DNA of 64,000 nt from CALBPI01 sp039821645 (GCA_039821645.1 JBCBNU010000006.1:19416-83415), one strand, 5' to 3'. Shown: positions 9,397 to 18,848, counted from the stretch's first letter. Notes: a model not told the origin generated them from the sequence alone. Made by a program: numbers and translations.

Positions 9397-10575
9397 CTAG
9401 CGAGGTGCCAGCCCCACAAGGTGGGCGAGGTCCTTGAAGAAGATCCTCACGTGAGCAACTGGCTTGGCACGTACCAGCTTCTTGTTCATGTAGGCCTCCC
9501 AGGTCAGATGCTGAACATCCGGGTCACGGCAAATCTTGACGAACTTCTCGCGCCGCTTGTCGCTTGAGTACCAGAACTTCTGAAGGATGCCGAGAATAAA
9601 GAACACTCGCCCGTGCGCTTTACCGAACTGCTTACGCGCTTTGCGTAGCGCGCGTGCATCGCCGGTCTCGAGTGCCTCTGCAACCGACTCTGCTGCCAGT
9701 TTGCCGGTGTACATCGCGTAATAGATACCTTCTCCCGATGCTGGCGCGACAACACCAGCAGCATCGCCGGCGACAATCACGTCACGACCGTTGTCCCACC
9801 GTTTCATCGGTTTCAAGGGGATCGGTGCCCCTTCAGTGCGGATGGTCTTGGCCTTCGCGAGCCCCGCCCGCTGTCGGAGCAGTGATGTCGCGTTGCGTAG
9901 CGAGTAGCCCTGGTGATGGGTGCCCATGCCGACGCTTGAGCACTTGCCATGCGGGAATACCCAGCCATAAAAGTCGGGCGAAATGTCACCCTGGTAGTAA
10001 ACGTCACAACGCTCGGGATCGAAATCGCCTTCGCCCGCGGGCGGTGACTCGATAATCTCGTGGTAGGCGAACACGTGGGGCACCTTGTCGGCGTTCTTGA
10101 TACACGCCCGGGCAACGCGGGAACGCGCGCCATCAGCGCCGATGACATACCGCGCGGTGACCGTGTGTTGCTCACCCGAGTCGTTTTCTGTGAACGTGAT
10201 TTGAGCGGGCTTGCCTTCTGCGCTCTCCACCCGATCACATTTGCCGTTGATGCGCGTCGCACCGTTGTGATGTGCACGCTCTCGAAGCCATTCATCGAAT
10301 GAGCCGCGGTCGACCATCCCAACCCATCCACCGATATCCATGTCGACGGCTTCACCGGATGGCGAAATCATCCGCGCCAGCGTGACTTTTGCTTCAAGTT
10401 GACTCTCCGGGATATCGAATTCCCTGACGAGAATCGGCGGGATCGCGCCACCACAAGGTTTGATACGCCCCTGGCGATCCAGTAGCAACACTCTGTGACC
10501 CTGCGAAGCAAGCTCATTCGCTGCGGTCGCTCCTGTCGGTCCGCCTCCGATCACTGCAACATCATAATCCGTCAT
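9397..10575 (-). CDS. bchP: BchP, geranylgeranyl reductase
   Basis: FAD-dependent reductase that converts the geranylgeranyl tail of bacteriochlorophyll to phytyl. The N-terminal dinucleotide-binding motif AVIGGGPTGATAANEL is followed by LLDRQGRIKPCGGAIP, diagnostic of the ChlP/BchP family. Later segments GADGARSRVAR and GDAAGVVAPASGEGI are the second and third flavin motifs. The start MTDYDVAVIGGG (10575) is chosen over an upstream in-frame ATG at 10617 that lies inside the preceding gene. It is last in a bchG-transporter-bchP operon. Confidence 0.95.
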   Translation of the reverse strand: MTDYDVAVIGGGPTGATAANELASQGHRVLLLDRQGRIKPCGGAIPPILVREFDIPESQLEAKVTLARMISPSGEAVDMDIGGWVGMVDRGSFDEWLRERAHHNGATRINGKCDRVESAEGKPAQITFTENDSGEQHTVTARYVIGADGARSRVARACIKNADKVPHVFAYHEIIESPPAGEGDFDPERCDVYYQGDISPDFYGWVFPHGKCSSVGMGTHHQGYSLRNATSLLRQRAGLAKAKTIRTEGAPIPLKPMKRWDNGRDVIVAGDAAGVVAPASGEGIYYAMYTGKLAAESVAEALETGDARALRKARKQFGKAHGRVFFILGILQKFWYSSDKRREKFVKICRDPDVQHLTWEAYMNKKLVRAKPVAHVRIFFKDLAHLVGLAPR

Positions 10576-10588
10576 TGATTGACTCCCG

Positions 10589-11899
10589 TTATCCCGTGGT
10601 GACTGCAGCGTGTTCACGCGGCAACTCGTCTGTTGTGCGAATACCCAGCGCCAATAGCGCAGCGATGAAGAAAAGGCCCGCCTGAATAGAAAACACGGAC
10701 GCGTAAGCGATCATCGTGTCGTCGGCGATCCAACGTGCAGCGTCGACCATCACGGCGCCGACCACTGAGCCAGCGCCCATCGCGATCGCCTGTGCGCTGC
10801 CCCAGACGCCCATACGAATACCCTCGCGACCGGCGGTGCCCTGACCGACGAGATGCATCATGTTGCCCACAGCAGCGACAGCGAAAACACCGTTAGCGAA
10901 TCCCAGCGCAAACACGGTCGCCACCACCGGCGTGATAGCCAATTGTGTAGGGGTCAATACCAGAGCGACCAGGCAAAGCGCGGAAGCGAGGCAGCCCCCC
11001 GCAACACCGGTGCGCAACGTCCGGATATTGCGACTGCCGATGATCCCCATCGCGATCATGCCGAGCAGAACACCCATGTTTTGCTTGCCGGTAAGGCTGG
11101 TAGATTCGGCTGGCGTCATACCGAGCACAGCGCCACCGAACGGCTCGAGCACCAGCTCCTGCAATCCATAGGCAAACATCGACAGGGCGATGAATAGTCC
11201 AAAAATACGGGTCTGCGGCTCAACCATCACTTGTTTGAGCGCCACCATAAACGGCGTTTTGCCGGTGTCGTACGTAGCCGATTCGACCACGTCAGCATTG
11301 TTGTCTTCGATGCCCCATACCGCAGCGACACTGACCACGAATGCCACAGCACAAATGCCACCGATCACGGCGAGCATTCGCACCGTGCTGAACGGCTCGA
11401 GCAGTCTCGAGGCCACCTCAGTTGCGACCACGAAACCGAAAATCATGCAGCTCCAGGTGATGCAGGCAGCAGCGGCGCGCCGCTTCGGGACTACCTTAGC
11501 GGCGACCAACACCAGCAGAGAGGTGCCACCAGCGCCAACGCCAGAGCCGACAAGCACGAACGCAAACACGGCGATGGTCATGCCAAGAGGTGCTGAAACG
11601 CTCATCATGACCGTGCCGACCGCCGAGAGTGTGGCGCCGACGGCGAGCACGAACATGCCACCAATGATCCAGGTGGTTCGCCGCCCACCGGAATCAGATC
11701 CGTGTCCAAAGTGGGGGCGTAGCATCTGCATCGCGTAATGCACGGCCAAGAGACCGCCAGCAAACGCGGCAGGCAGCGCGAGCTCAACGACAATGACTCG
11801 ATTGATGATCGAGGTCATCAAAACAAATATTGCGCCGAGGCACATCTGGACGGCGCCAAGCCGGAATATGCCGGTCCAGGAAAGCCCGGGGGGTCTCAT
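10589..11899 (-). CDS. PucC-family (BCD) major-facilitator transporter, Bch2/orf428-like
   Basis: 436-aa, twelve-helix protein of the PucC/LhaA/Bch2 family. These MFS-fold proteins are proposed to handle bacteriochlorophyll or aid light-harvesting assembly. Family features include IINRVIVVELALPAAFAG in helix 1 and LRPHFGHGSDSGGRRTTWI in the first loop. ATG 11899 overlaps the bchG stop. Its position between bchG and bchP matches the orf428 (bch2) slot of Rhodobacter. It is distinct from lhaA at 20492. Confidence 0.88.
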   Translation of the reverse strand: MRPPGLSWTGIFRLGAVQMCLGAIFVLMTSIINRVIVVELALPAAFAGGLLAVHYAMQMLRPHFGHGSDSGGRRTTWIIGGMFVLAVGATLSAVGTVMMSVSAPLGMTIAVFAFVLVGSGVGAGGTSLLVLVAAKVVPKRRAAAACITWSCMIFGFVVATEVASRLLEPFSTVRMLAVIGGICAVAFVVSVAAVWGIEDNNADVVESATYDTGKTPFMVALKQVMVEPQTRIFGLFIALSMFAYGLQELVLEPFGGAVLGMTPAESTSLTGKQNMGVLLGMIAMGIIGSRNIRTLRTGVAGGCLASALCLVALVLTPTQLAITPVVATVFALGFANGVFAVAAVGNMMHLVGQGTAGREGIRMGVWGSAQAIAMGAGSVVGAVMVDAARWIADDTMIAYASVFSIQAGLFFIAALLALGIRTTDELPREHAAVTTG

Positions 11900-12795
11900 G
11901 ACAGCCCGCGCATAGCGATCGCCGACACCATCATGCCGCTTACGTAAAGAGCGACCCCGGTAGCGTTGTACCAAGGCGCGTGGCGCTCGGGGTCTGACAA
12001 CAGTCGAGGCATCAATGCGATTTGCACCAACGAAACCATCGCAACGGCTACGGCGAAATAAGAGGTGCCCCAAAACCAAAGCAAACCCGCGACGATGAAC
12101 TGCGGCACAACCATCAAGAGGCAAGCGAACCGGGCAGCGGTTTCCGGTCCTAACTGAACCGGCAACGAGCGAATACCCATGGCACGGTCGCCCTCAAGCG
12201 CCTTGAAATCGTTCAGCGTCATGATGCCGTGTGCGCCGACGCTGTAGAGCAACGCCAGCAAAATGATTTCGGTTTGCGGCAATCCGCCGCTCATGACTGC
12301 GGCCGCCGTAAACCACGGCAGCCCCTCGTAGCAAAGCCCAACCGCGCTGTTGCCGAACCAACCGTTGCGTTTCAGTCGGAAAGGAGGAGCGCTGTAGGCC
12401 CAGGCCAACGCCAGTCCCAATGCCGAAGCGAGGAACACCCAAAACCCCAGCATTGCGGCCAAGATCATGGACAGGCCAGACCATCCGAGCGCCAGAATCC
12501 AGCCGACACGTTCGGATACACGACCTGAGGGTAGAGGCCGGTTTGGTTCATTGATGGCATCCACATGGCGGTCAAACCAGTCATTGACGACCTGACTCGT
12601 GCCACAAAGAAACGGCCCCGCGAGCAATACGCCACCGATGAGGAAGGGCAGTCGAGTCTCGACGGCGATGCCGGAAGCGACAACTCCACACGCGAACGCC
12701 CACATTGGCGGAAACCAGGTAACCGGCTTCAGCAACTCCAAAATGGAGAGCCAGTAAGGCGCCCCCTGCAGACTGACAGCTCTTGAATTGGGCAT
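11896..12795 (-). CDS. bchG: BchG, bacteriochlorophyll synthase
   Basis: UbiA-superfamily prenyltransferase that esterifies bacteriochlorophyllide with geranylgeranyl diphosphate. The polyprenyl-diphosphate site NDWFDRHVDAINEPNRPLPSG is near residues 67-87, and a second Asp-rich region (LNDFKALEGDRAMGI) is near 180. The rest is about eight to nine hydrophobic helices. It is 299 aa and first in its operon. A pair of PpsR-type operators lies 32-73 bases upstream of the start. Confidence 0.95.
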   Translation of the reverse strand: MPNSRAVSLQGAPYWLSILELLKPVTWFPPMWAFACGVVASGIAVETRLPFLIGGVLLAGPFLCGTSQVVNDWFDRHVDAINEPNRPLPSGRVSERVGWILALGWSGLSMILAAMLGFWVFLASALGLALAWAYSAPPFRLKRNGWFGNSAVGLCYEGLPWFTAAAVMSGGLPQTEIILLALLYSVGAHGIMTLNDFKALEGDRAMGIRSLPVQLGPETAARFACLLMVVPQFIVAGLLWFWGTSYFAVAVAMVSLVQIALMPRLLSDPERHAPWYNATGVALYVSGMMVSAIAMRGLS

Positions 12796-12826
12796 ACACG
12801 TTTAAGGTATACCCACGCCCGCAAAG

Positions 12827-12868
12827 CGTCAATCAAAAATGACACTTAAGTGTCAAAAAAACTAGACA
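12827..12868. promoter_or_regulatory. Tandem PpsR/CrtJ-type operator upstream of bchG
   Basis: The site at 12851-12868 is an exact TGT-N12-ACA match. Six bases away, 12827-12844 is a near-match, CGT-N12-ACA with GTCA/TGAC arms. A perfect 16-base palindrome TGACACTTAAGTGTCA (12840-12855) bridges the two. Paired sites with a short spacer are the arrangement bound cooperatively by CrtJ/PpsR in Rhodobacter. The pair lies between ppsR and bchG and most likely represses bchG-bchP under oxygen. Confidence 0.75.
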
Positions 12869-12888
12869 AGCAGAGGTTTTCGTCGAAT

Positions 12889-14325
12889 TCAGTTGCTGTC
12901 GGAGTTGTTCGCGCCATTGTTCAGGCCGTGGCGACGTAGTTTGACATAAAGACTCTGGCGGCTGAGTCCCAGCATTTCGGCGGCAGAAGCGCGATTGTCT
13001 GAGGTCATCTTCAATGCGGTTTCGATGCACATCTTTTCGATGATATCGGTGGTCTCCCTGACGAGGTCCTTGAGTGGGACTCGGCCAACGAGTTCGGTCA
13101 TCTGCTCAACCGACTGGTGCAAGGTATCGCCCTTTTCGATCAGCTCGCCGGCTTCATTGTTTCTGCGGATGACACGTCGCACCACATAGCCGTATCGGGT
13201 GCCATCGTCCGTGTCGAGCACCGCTGCGGATAGCTCCACATCGACCGGTGCGCCGTACTCGACATTGACAGTTGTGAAGAACTGCCGAACCGCGCCACGC
13301 TGAACAAGACTCTTGCGCAGCACGCTGACGTCGACACCTGCCCGGCCGAGCCATTGGTCGAGCGGTTGGTTGTGGAGTTGGAATTGAGAGGCGACCTGGC
13401 ACAAGGCGAGAAACGCCGGGTTAGCCGTAATGATCAGCCCGCTGTGGTCGGTAACTACCACGCCATCGGAGGAGTGCTCGATAAGATCGAGTAGCAGATG
13501 ATCGTGTTCGTTGTGCAGTCGTCCGGTGCGCGCGCTGTCCTCACTGACGAGCCGCAGCATGACCAGACGGTTGTTGTCGCGTTGTAGTCGGATGCCGCTG
13601 ATCCAGACTTCGCGATCTTCGGATGCAGTCTTGACCTCAATCTGCGCTTCCTTGCCTGTCGAGCGAACGGTGTTCATGAGATCCAGTATCGGTCGATGCG
13701 AGTCCTCAGCAAAAAAGCGGTTCAGGTTGCCGCCAGCCAGTTTAGAGATTTTCTCATGGAGCAACTCGGCAGCCGACGGATTGGCTTCAACCACGCGCCC
13801 ATTATCCGGGTCGACGATCAGGATGGCTTCGCGTGCATGCTGGAACAGAACGCGATAGCGAGCCTCGGCCTGTTGCAGTCTGCGGTAGTCATTCTCAATC
13901 GCGTGCTGCATATCCAGCAGCTGTTGTTGCATATCCGAGATCGGGCTCAGATCCTTGCCGATCGCCAGAATCAGGTCGCTATCACCGGCTCGAATCGCAA
14001 GATAAAGCACGGGGATATCGCGTCTGGTTTCTTCGGTGGGGTGGTTTACCTGGCGCCAACGTCGATCAGACTGGGCCGAATTAGCAGCGTCTAGGAGACG
14101 TTCGATTTTCGGCAGGCTATCGTCCGAAACCGTGTCACTCCAGCGTTTTCCCACCCATTGGTCGGCGACTCGGCGCAGCGGTTGATCGGCACCGAATGCC
14201 ACATCGATGATCACACCTTCGGTGTTGATCAAAAGCGAAATATCATGCGATGCGCCGAGCAGCTCAGCCATCGATTCGTGACTAATTTCCTTGAGTGCGC
14301 TCTGGTGACTCTTGAACGGAATCAT
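12889..14325 (-). CDS. ppsR: PpsR/CrtJ, PAS-domain repressor of photosynthesis genes
   Basis: Oxygen/redox-responsive regulator that binds TGT-N12-ACA sites. An N-terminal domain is followed by two PAS domains (about residues 155-260 and 278-385) and a Fis-type helix-turn-helix at the C-terminus (RASAAEMLGLSRQSLYVKLR, about 445-464). One cysteine, Cys433, sits at the start of the HTH in the place of the redox-active Cys of Rhodobacter PpsR/CrtJ. I find no Cys in the linker between the two PAS domains; the other is Cys309 in PAS2. It follows aerR by 52 bases on the same strand. Confidence 0.95.
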   Translation of the reverse strand: MIPFKSHQSALKEISHESMAELLGASHDISLLINTEGVIIDVAFGADQPLRRVADQWVGKRWSDTVSDDSLPKIERLLDAANSAQSDRRWRQVNHPTEETRRDIPVLYLAIRAGDSDLILAIGKDLSPISDMQQQLLDMQHAIENDYRRLQQAEARYRVLFQHAREAILIVDPDNGRVVEANPSAAELLHEKISKLAGGNLNRFFAEDSHRPILDLMNTVRSTGKEAQIEVKTASEDREVWISGIRLQRDNNRLVMLRLVSEDSARTGRLHNEHDHLLLDLIEHSSDGVVVTDHSGLIITANPAFLALCQVASQFQLHNQPLDQWLGRAGVDVSVLRKSLVQRGAVRQFFTTVNVEYGAPVDVELSAAVLDTDDGTRYGYVVRRVIRRNNEAGELIEKGDTLHQSVEQMTELVGRVPLKDLVRETTDIIEKMCIETALKMTSDNRASAAEMLGLSRQSLYVKLRRHGLNNGANNSDSN

Positions 14326-14377
14326 CGTTCGATGCCTGTGGTGGTGCTGGACGTGTGTGCCAGGTTACGCATTGAGG

Positions 14378-15262
14378 TCAGGGACGCGCGAGGCGCCTTT
14401 TCGCAACCAACTCAGCGGTCTGGGCGATCAGACTGTCGTCGATCTCGTGAACCAGCAAGTCTGCTGCGAGGTCATCCGCCAGCTCGGGTTGGTTGAAGAG
14501 CAGTGATCCGCCCGCCAAAAGAACGACGTCGCTGTTTACGGCATTTTCTCTAAGCTCACGAATGGCGGTCTTCGCTTCCTTCAGGCTGCGCTCGCTGCCA
14601 ATTGACAGGCCGATAACGTCGTAGGGTTCTTTGCTGACGAGCTCTATGAGTTCTTTTGTGTTCCGCGGTGTTCCTGACCAGACAGTCCATTCGTGTGCGC
14701 GAAAATGCTCCACGGCGAGATACACACCGAACGTGTGCTGCTCTCCAGGGGTGGTGGTCATCAGGATGCTGCGGCGGTCTTTCTTGTCTGCTGATTCATG
14801 GACCGGGAACAAAGGTGCAGTCGCGATGAAAAGGTGTCTTATTTTTGCGATTGCGATGGTGACTTCCGCAAAACCGCACTCATCGTTATCCCACATCTCG
14901 CCGAGTCTACGAGCAGCCGGAGCAAGCAGGTGCTGGTAGACCTCGATCAGGCTATGTTCGGTGAGCCTCAGACGATCGACGAAGTCGGCCGCGTCGTCGG
15001 AAGTTCGTGAGAGCAGAGCGCCCACGAACCCGTAGACGTCATATTCGGGCGTCTCAGTAGTCGCATCGCGCTCGTCCGAACGGTGTTGTGCTGTACTGAA
15101 TCTCATATGCAGCTGAGGGATGATCCCTTGCTCAATAAGCCGCGACAGTGTTTTGAGCTCCTGTTCTTGATCGGCTTTTTTGTGCCCAAACAGCCGGCGG
15201 CTGTTCTCGATCAGCCGGCCAAAAAAGCCGCCGGCCCCATGTGGTCCGCTTTCCTGATTCAT
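14378..15262 (-). CDS. aerR: AerR/PpaA, B12-binding antirepressor of PpsR
   Basis: Regulator with a cobalamin-binding domain that modulates PpsR/CrtJ in response to light and redox state. The C-terminal half carries TTTPGEQHTFGVYLA, whose His is the expected axial ligand to cobalt. VIGLSIGSE and VVLLAGGSLL follow, typical of the B12-binding fold. The N-terminal half is helical, as in PpaA/AerR. ATG 15262 is taken as start (GTG 15268 is 2 codons earlier); a G-rich ribosome site lies upstream. It is divergent from bchF and upstream of ppsR, the usual place. Confidence 0.92.
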   Translation of the reverse strand: MNQESGPHGAGGFFGRLIENSRRLFGHKKADQEQELKTLSRLIEQGIIPQLHMRFSTAQHRSDERDATTETPEYDVYGFVGALLSRTSDDAADFVDRLRLTEHSLIEVYQHLLAPAARRLGEMWDNDECGFAEVTIAIAKIRHLFIATAPLFPVHESADKKDRRSILMTTTPGEQHTFGVYLAVEHFRAHEWTVWSGTPRNTKELIELVSKEPYDVIGLSIGSERSLKEAKTAIRELRENAVNSDVVLLAGGSLLFNQPELADDLAADLLVHEIDDSLIAQTAELVAKRRLARP

Positions 15263-15358
15263 TGTCACCGCCCCAAATAACGACTAGTTCAAAAGTTACT
15301 CGGGAAATGCTGTCACCAGAAAAATGTGCCAGTTAAGTAGACACTTCTTCGTCAAGCA

Positions 15359-15392
15359 TGTCAACAAAAGATGACGTTTTGTTTTGTTGACA
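15359..15392. promoter_or_regulatory. Two overlapping PpsR-like near-sites upstream of bchF
   Basis: 15359-15376 reads TGT-N12-ACG with TGTCAA and TGACG arms. 15375-15392 reads CGT-N12-ACA ending in TTGACA. Each differs from TGT-N12-ACA at one terminal base. The second includes the -35 hexamer of the putative bchF promoter, so binding here would block transcription. The region is shared with the divergent aerR. Confidence 0.5.
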
Positions 15393-15415
15393 CTCGCTCC
15401 AGCACCCCGTAAATT
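15387..15415 (+). promoter_or_regulatory. Putative sigma-70 promoter of bchF operon
   Basis: TTGACA (15387-15392), a 17-base spacer, then TAAATT (15410-15415). This places a transcript start near 15422, about 57 bases before bchF. The -35 box lies inside a PpsR-like near-site. Confidence 0.55.
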
Positions 15416-15423
15416 CAACTGAG

Positions 15424-15441
15424 CGTCAGTGTTTATTGACA
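15424..15441. promoter_or_regulatory. PpsR-like near-site downstream of bchF promoter
   Basis: CGT-N12-ACA with GTCA at the left and TTGACA at the right, one base from the TGT-N12-ACA consensus. It would lie just after the predicted transcript start, a position suited to a repressor site. Confidence 0.4.
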
Positions 15442-15478
15442 TTGGTGTTGTAACAGATGGGGAGCAGTAGAGGCAAAG

Positions 15479-16009
15479 ATGGCAGACCGCGAAGCCGCCA
15501 CCAATAACTCTGCGACGCTGTACACCGTTGAACAGCGGCAGCGTCGTGACGCATCGGTCTGGACTTTTGTTCAGGGGGTGCTCGCGCCACTGCAGTTTCT
15601 CGTGTTTCTTGTCAGCCTCATCATGGTGCTGCGTTATCTGCACACCGGAGCGGGCGAGACACTCGCAACCGTCTCTGTCCTTCTCAAGACCGCTTTGTTG
15701 TACGCGATTATGATCACGGGTTCCCTCTGGGAGAAAGACGTGTTCGGTGAGTATCTGTTTGTCGACATGTTCTTCTGGGAAGACGTCGTCAGCATGCTCG
15801 TGATGATCCTGCATACCTGGTACGTGGTTGCAGTCCTTTTCGGATGGTACGGCGCGGTGGGCCAAAGCTACCTGGCCTTGGCGGCTTACTTCACCTATGT
15901 GATCAACGCTGCCCAGTTCTTATGGAAATTTCGGCTTGCCCGTCTTGGCGGCCAGTCGAAACAGCATTCAGGCCACGCTCCGGCGTCGGCAGCCGGAGGT
16001 GTCTCATGA
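15479..16009 (+). CDS. bchF: BchF, 3-vinyl bacteriochlorophyllide hydratase
   Basis: Hydrates the C3-vinyl group of (bacterio)chlorophyllide to hydroxyethyl on the way to bacteriochlorophyll a. The 176-aa protein has the family segments YTVEQRQRRDASVWTFVQG and GSLWEKDVFGEYLFVDMFFWEDVVSMLV, with about four membrane helices. It is first in a long plus-strand run. Its stop overlaps the bchN start (ATGA). Confidence 0.95.
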   Translation: MADREAATNNSATLYTVEQRQRRDASVWTFVQGVLAPLQFLVFLVSLIMVLRYLHTGAGETLATVSVLLKTALLYAIMITGSLWEKDVFGEYLFVDMFFWEDVVSMLVMILHTWYVVAVLFGWYGAVGQSYLALAAYFTYVINAAQFLWKFRLARLGGQSKQHSGHAPASAAGGVS

Positions 16010-17283
16010 CAACCTCCGTACTTCAACCGCGTGAGCAGATGCAACGCCCGTCGGATGGGGTGTTGCGTGAGCGCGGTCAACGCGAAGTGTTCTGTGGCTT
16101 AACCGGCATCGTCTGGTTACACCGAAAGATGCAGGACGCTTTTTTCCTTGTGGTGGGTTCGAGAACCTGCGCACATCTGATCCAGTCAGCCGCGGGCGTC
16201 ATGATCTTCGCGGAGCCGAGGTTCGCCACGGCAATCATTGACGACCGCGACCTGGCTGGGCTAGCTGATGCGAACGAGGAGCTTGATAGGGAGGTAGAGC
16301 GCTTATTGACGCGCCGCCCTGATATCAAGCTCCTCTTTCTTGTCGGCTCGTGCCCTTCTGAGGTCATCAAACTTGATCTCGCCAAAGCCGCTCAGCGGCT
16401 TTCCGCGCAATTTATGCCGCAAGTTCGTGTACTTAACTATTCGGGCAGCGGCATCGAGACAACCTTTACTCAAGGCGAGGACGCCTGCCTCGCGGCGCTG
16501 GTGCCGGAGATGGCAGCGTCCGAGGACGAGCAACTCCTCGTGGTCGGCGCTCTTGCTGACATTGTTGAGGACCAGTTTCGCGAACTGCTGACGTCGATGG
16601 GCATCGACAACATCAGTTTCTTGCCGATGCGTTCGCTCGGGGATTTGCCCTCGGTGGGCAGCAATACTCGTTATCTGTTGGCGCAACCGTTTCTCACTGA
16701 TACGGCGGCCGCGCTCGAACAGCGCGGTGCAACCCGAATACCGGCGCCATTCCCGATTGGCGAGCATGGCACGACGGGATGGCTGGCAGCCGCTGCGCGC
16801 CACTTTGGTGTATCGGAGCGACGTTTCGACTCGGTCACTGCGGCACCACGGGCACGCGCTCGAGCAGCCGTTGAGAGCCAACGCAAAACGCTCTCGGGAA
16901 AGCGCATCTTTTTCTTCCCGGACTCGCAGCTCGAAGTGCCTCTGGCTCGGTTTCTACACGAAGAACTCAATGTCGAGCTGACCGAGGTCGGTACGCCGTA
17001 CCTGCATCGTCAGCATCTCGCCGATGAGCTTGCACGTTTACCGGAGTCAGTCACGCTGAGCGAAGGGCAGGACGTTGAGAAGCAGCTCGATCGTTGTGAA
17101 GCGGAATCCCCGGATCTGGTCGTTTGTGGCTTGGGTCTTGCGAATCCGTTGGAAGCGCAGGGCGTGACCACCAAGTGGTCGATTGAACTCGTGTTCTCTC
17201 CCATCCATGGCTATGAGCAGGCGGGCGATTGCGCCGAGCTGTTCGCAAGGCCCCTGCGACGTTCAACGTTACTGGCGGTCTGA
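16006..17283 (+). CDS. bchN: BchN, dark-operative protochlorophyllide reductase subunit N
   Basis: Nitrogenase-like NifD-type subunit. With BchB it forms the catalytic component that reduces ring D of protochlorophyllide. The N-terminal cysteines (EVFCGLTG, SRTCAHLIQSAAG, GSCPSEVI) match the 4Fe-4S ligands of the N subunit. ATG 16006 overlaps the bchF stop; the frame is open further upstream inside bchF. 425 aa. Stop and bchB start overlap (TGATG). Confidence 0.96.
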   Translation: MTTSVLQPREQMQRPSDGVLRERGQREVFCGLTGIVWLHRKMQDAFFLVVGSRTCAHLIQSAAGVMIFAEPRFATAIIDDRDLAGLADANEELDREVERLLTRRPDIKLLFLVGSCPSEVIKLDLAKAAQRLSAQFMPQVRVLNYSGSGIETTFTQGEDACLAALVPEMAASEDEQLLVVGALADIVEDQFRELLTSMGIDNISFLPMRSLGDLPSVGSNTRYLLAQPFLTDTAAALEQRGATRIPAPFPIGEHGTTGWLAAAARHFGVSERRFDSVTAAPRARARAAVESQRKTLSGKRIFFFPDSQLEVPLARFLHEELNVELTEVGTPYLHRQHLADELARLPESVTLSEGQDVEKQLDRCEAESPDLVVCGLGLANPLEAQGVTTKWSIELVFSPIHGYEQAGDCAELFARPLRRSTLLAV

Positions 17284-18848
17284 TGAAACTCACGCTCTGG
17301 ACATACGAGGGACCTACGCATGTCGGCGCGATGCGAGTTGCGACCGCAATGCGCGATGTACATTACGTGTTGCACGCACCGCAGGGAGATACCTACGCAG
17401 ATTTGTTGTTCACAATGATCGAACGCAAGTCGACGCGTCCACCGGTGACTTACACGACGTTTCAGGCGCGTGATCTTGGCGGCGATACCGCCACATTGTT
17501 CCAGGATGCGGCGCGCGCGGCCTACGAGCGTTTTCAGCCGTCGGCGATGTTGGTCGGCGCTTCTTGTACGGCCGAGCTGATTCAGGATGACCCGGGTGGG
17601 CTTGCTGAGGGGATGGGGCTCCCGGTCCCGGTCATTCCTTTGGAGCTGCCTTCTTATCAGCGCAAGGAAAACTGGGCTGCGGCAGAGACGCTTTACCATC
17701 TTGCACGAGGACTTGCCGGCGCGGCGGCGCAGCGGGTTCGCGAGCAAGGTATGCCCGAGCCTGACCCGAATCGCAGACCGCGGTGCAATGTCCTCGGCCC
17801 GACAGCGCTCGGCTTCCGTCATCGCGATGATTTGATGGAAGTGCGCGGTATTCTTGATCGCCTCGGCGTCGATGTGAATGTCGTGGCACCCATGGATGCG
17901 TCTGCTGCTGACGTTGCTCGATTGGGCGACGCGGACTTTAACGTCGTCATGTACCCCGAGACCGGTCTGACCACGGCAACATGGCTCAAGCGCGCATTCC
18001 GGCAGCCAATGACCACCATTGTGCCGATTGGGGTTAATGCGACAACAGAGTTCATTCGAGAGGTCGCTGAACTTGCAGGTGTCGACCCTGAGCCTGCATT
18101 GCAGGATGGTCGTTCGAGGCTGCCGTGGTATTCGCGGTCCGTTGACTCGACGTACCTTACCGGCAAACGCGTGTTCATTTTTGCAGACGCCACTCATGCA
18201 CTCGCCGCTGCCCGCGTTGCATCCGAGGAGCTCGGATTTGAGGTCGTTGGGCTCGGTACCTACTCACGCGAGTTCGCGCGTGAGGTTCGCGCCAAGGCGA
18301 GTGAGCTCGGGTTGGAAGCATTGATCACCGACGATTATCTCGAGGTTGAGCAAGCTGTCAGCGAGGTCGAGCCTGAGCTCGTGCTCGGAACGCAAATGGA
18401 GCGCCATATCGCGAAACGATTGGGTATCGGCTGCGCAGTCATATCCGCGCCCATGCATGTGCAGGATTTTCCGGCATCGCACGCGCCGCAGATGGGTTAC
18501 GCCGGTGCGAATTTTCTCTTCGATACGTGGGTTCATCCATTGATGATGGGTCTGGAAGAGCATCTTCTTGGCATGTTCCGAGAGGACTTCGAGTTCGGCA
18601 ATGGCGCTATGCCATCGCACCTCGGTCACGCATCCGGTCAGTCTGAAGTTCGGCCTGCCACGCAGACGGTGGATACCGATCCGGACGATCCGATTTGGGC
18701 CAGTGATGCAGAGAAAGAACTCGGCAAGATTCCGTTTTTTGTTCGGGGAAAAGCACGACGTAACACCGAGCGTTACGCGCGCGAGCAGGGACTAACAACT
18801 ATAAGCGTCGACACGTTGTACGACGCCAAGGCGTATTACGCCCGTTGA
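17283..18848 (+). CDS. bchB: BchB, dark-operative protochlorophyllide reductase subunit B
   Basis: NifK-type partner of BchN in the light-independent protochlorophyllide reductase. It begins MKLTLWTYEGPTHVGAMRVA, a hallmark of the family, with GASCTAELIQDDPGG near residue 95. The C-terminal tail FFVRGKARRNTERYA is the conserved BchB C-terminal domain. 521 aa. Only 34 bases separate it from bchL, so bchH, commonly found between bchB and bchL, is not here. Confidence 0.96.
   Translation: MKLTLWTYEGPTHVGAMRVATAMRDVHYVLHAPQGDTYADLLFTMIERKSTRPPVTYTTFQARDLGGDTATLFQDAARAAYERFQPSAMLVGASCTAELIQDDPGGLAEGMGLPVPVIPLELPSYQRKENWAAAETLYHLARGLAGAAAQRVREQGMPEPDPNRRPRCNVLGPTALGFRHRDDLMEVRGILDRLGVDVNVVAPMDASAADVARLGDADFNVVMYPETGLTTATWLKRAFRQPMTTIVPIGVNATTEFIREVAELAGVDPEPALQDGRSRLPWYSRSVDSTYLTGKRVFIFADATHALAAARVASEELGFEVVGLGTYSREFAREVRAKASELGLEALITDDYLEVEQAVSEVEPELVLGTQMERHIAKRLGIGCAVISAPMHVQDFPASHAPQMGYAGANFLFDTWVHPLMMGLEEHLLGMFREDFEFGNGAMPSHLGHASGQSEVRPATQTVDTDPDDPIWASDAEKELGKIPFFVRGKARRNTERYAREQGLTTISVDTLYDAKAYYAR

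Noticed and set aside
15325..15343. TGT...ACA pair in the aerR-bchF gap
   Set aside because: The spacer is 13, not 12, so the half-sites would be out of register for PpsR.
17211..18197. 328-codon minus-strand frame
   Set aside because: Antisense to bchB, Arg/His-rich with no domain; a shadow of the real gene.
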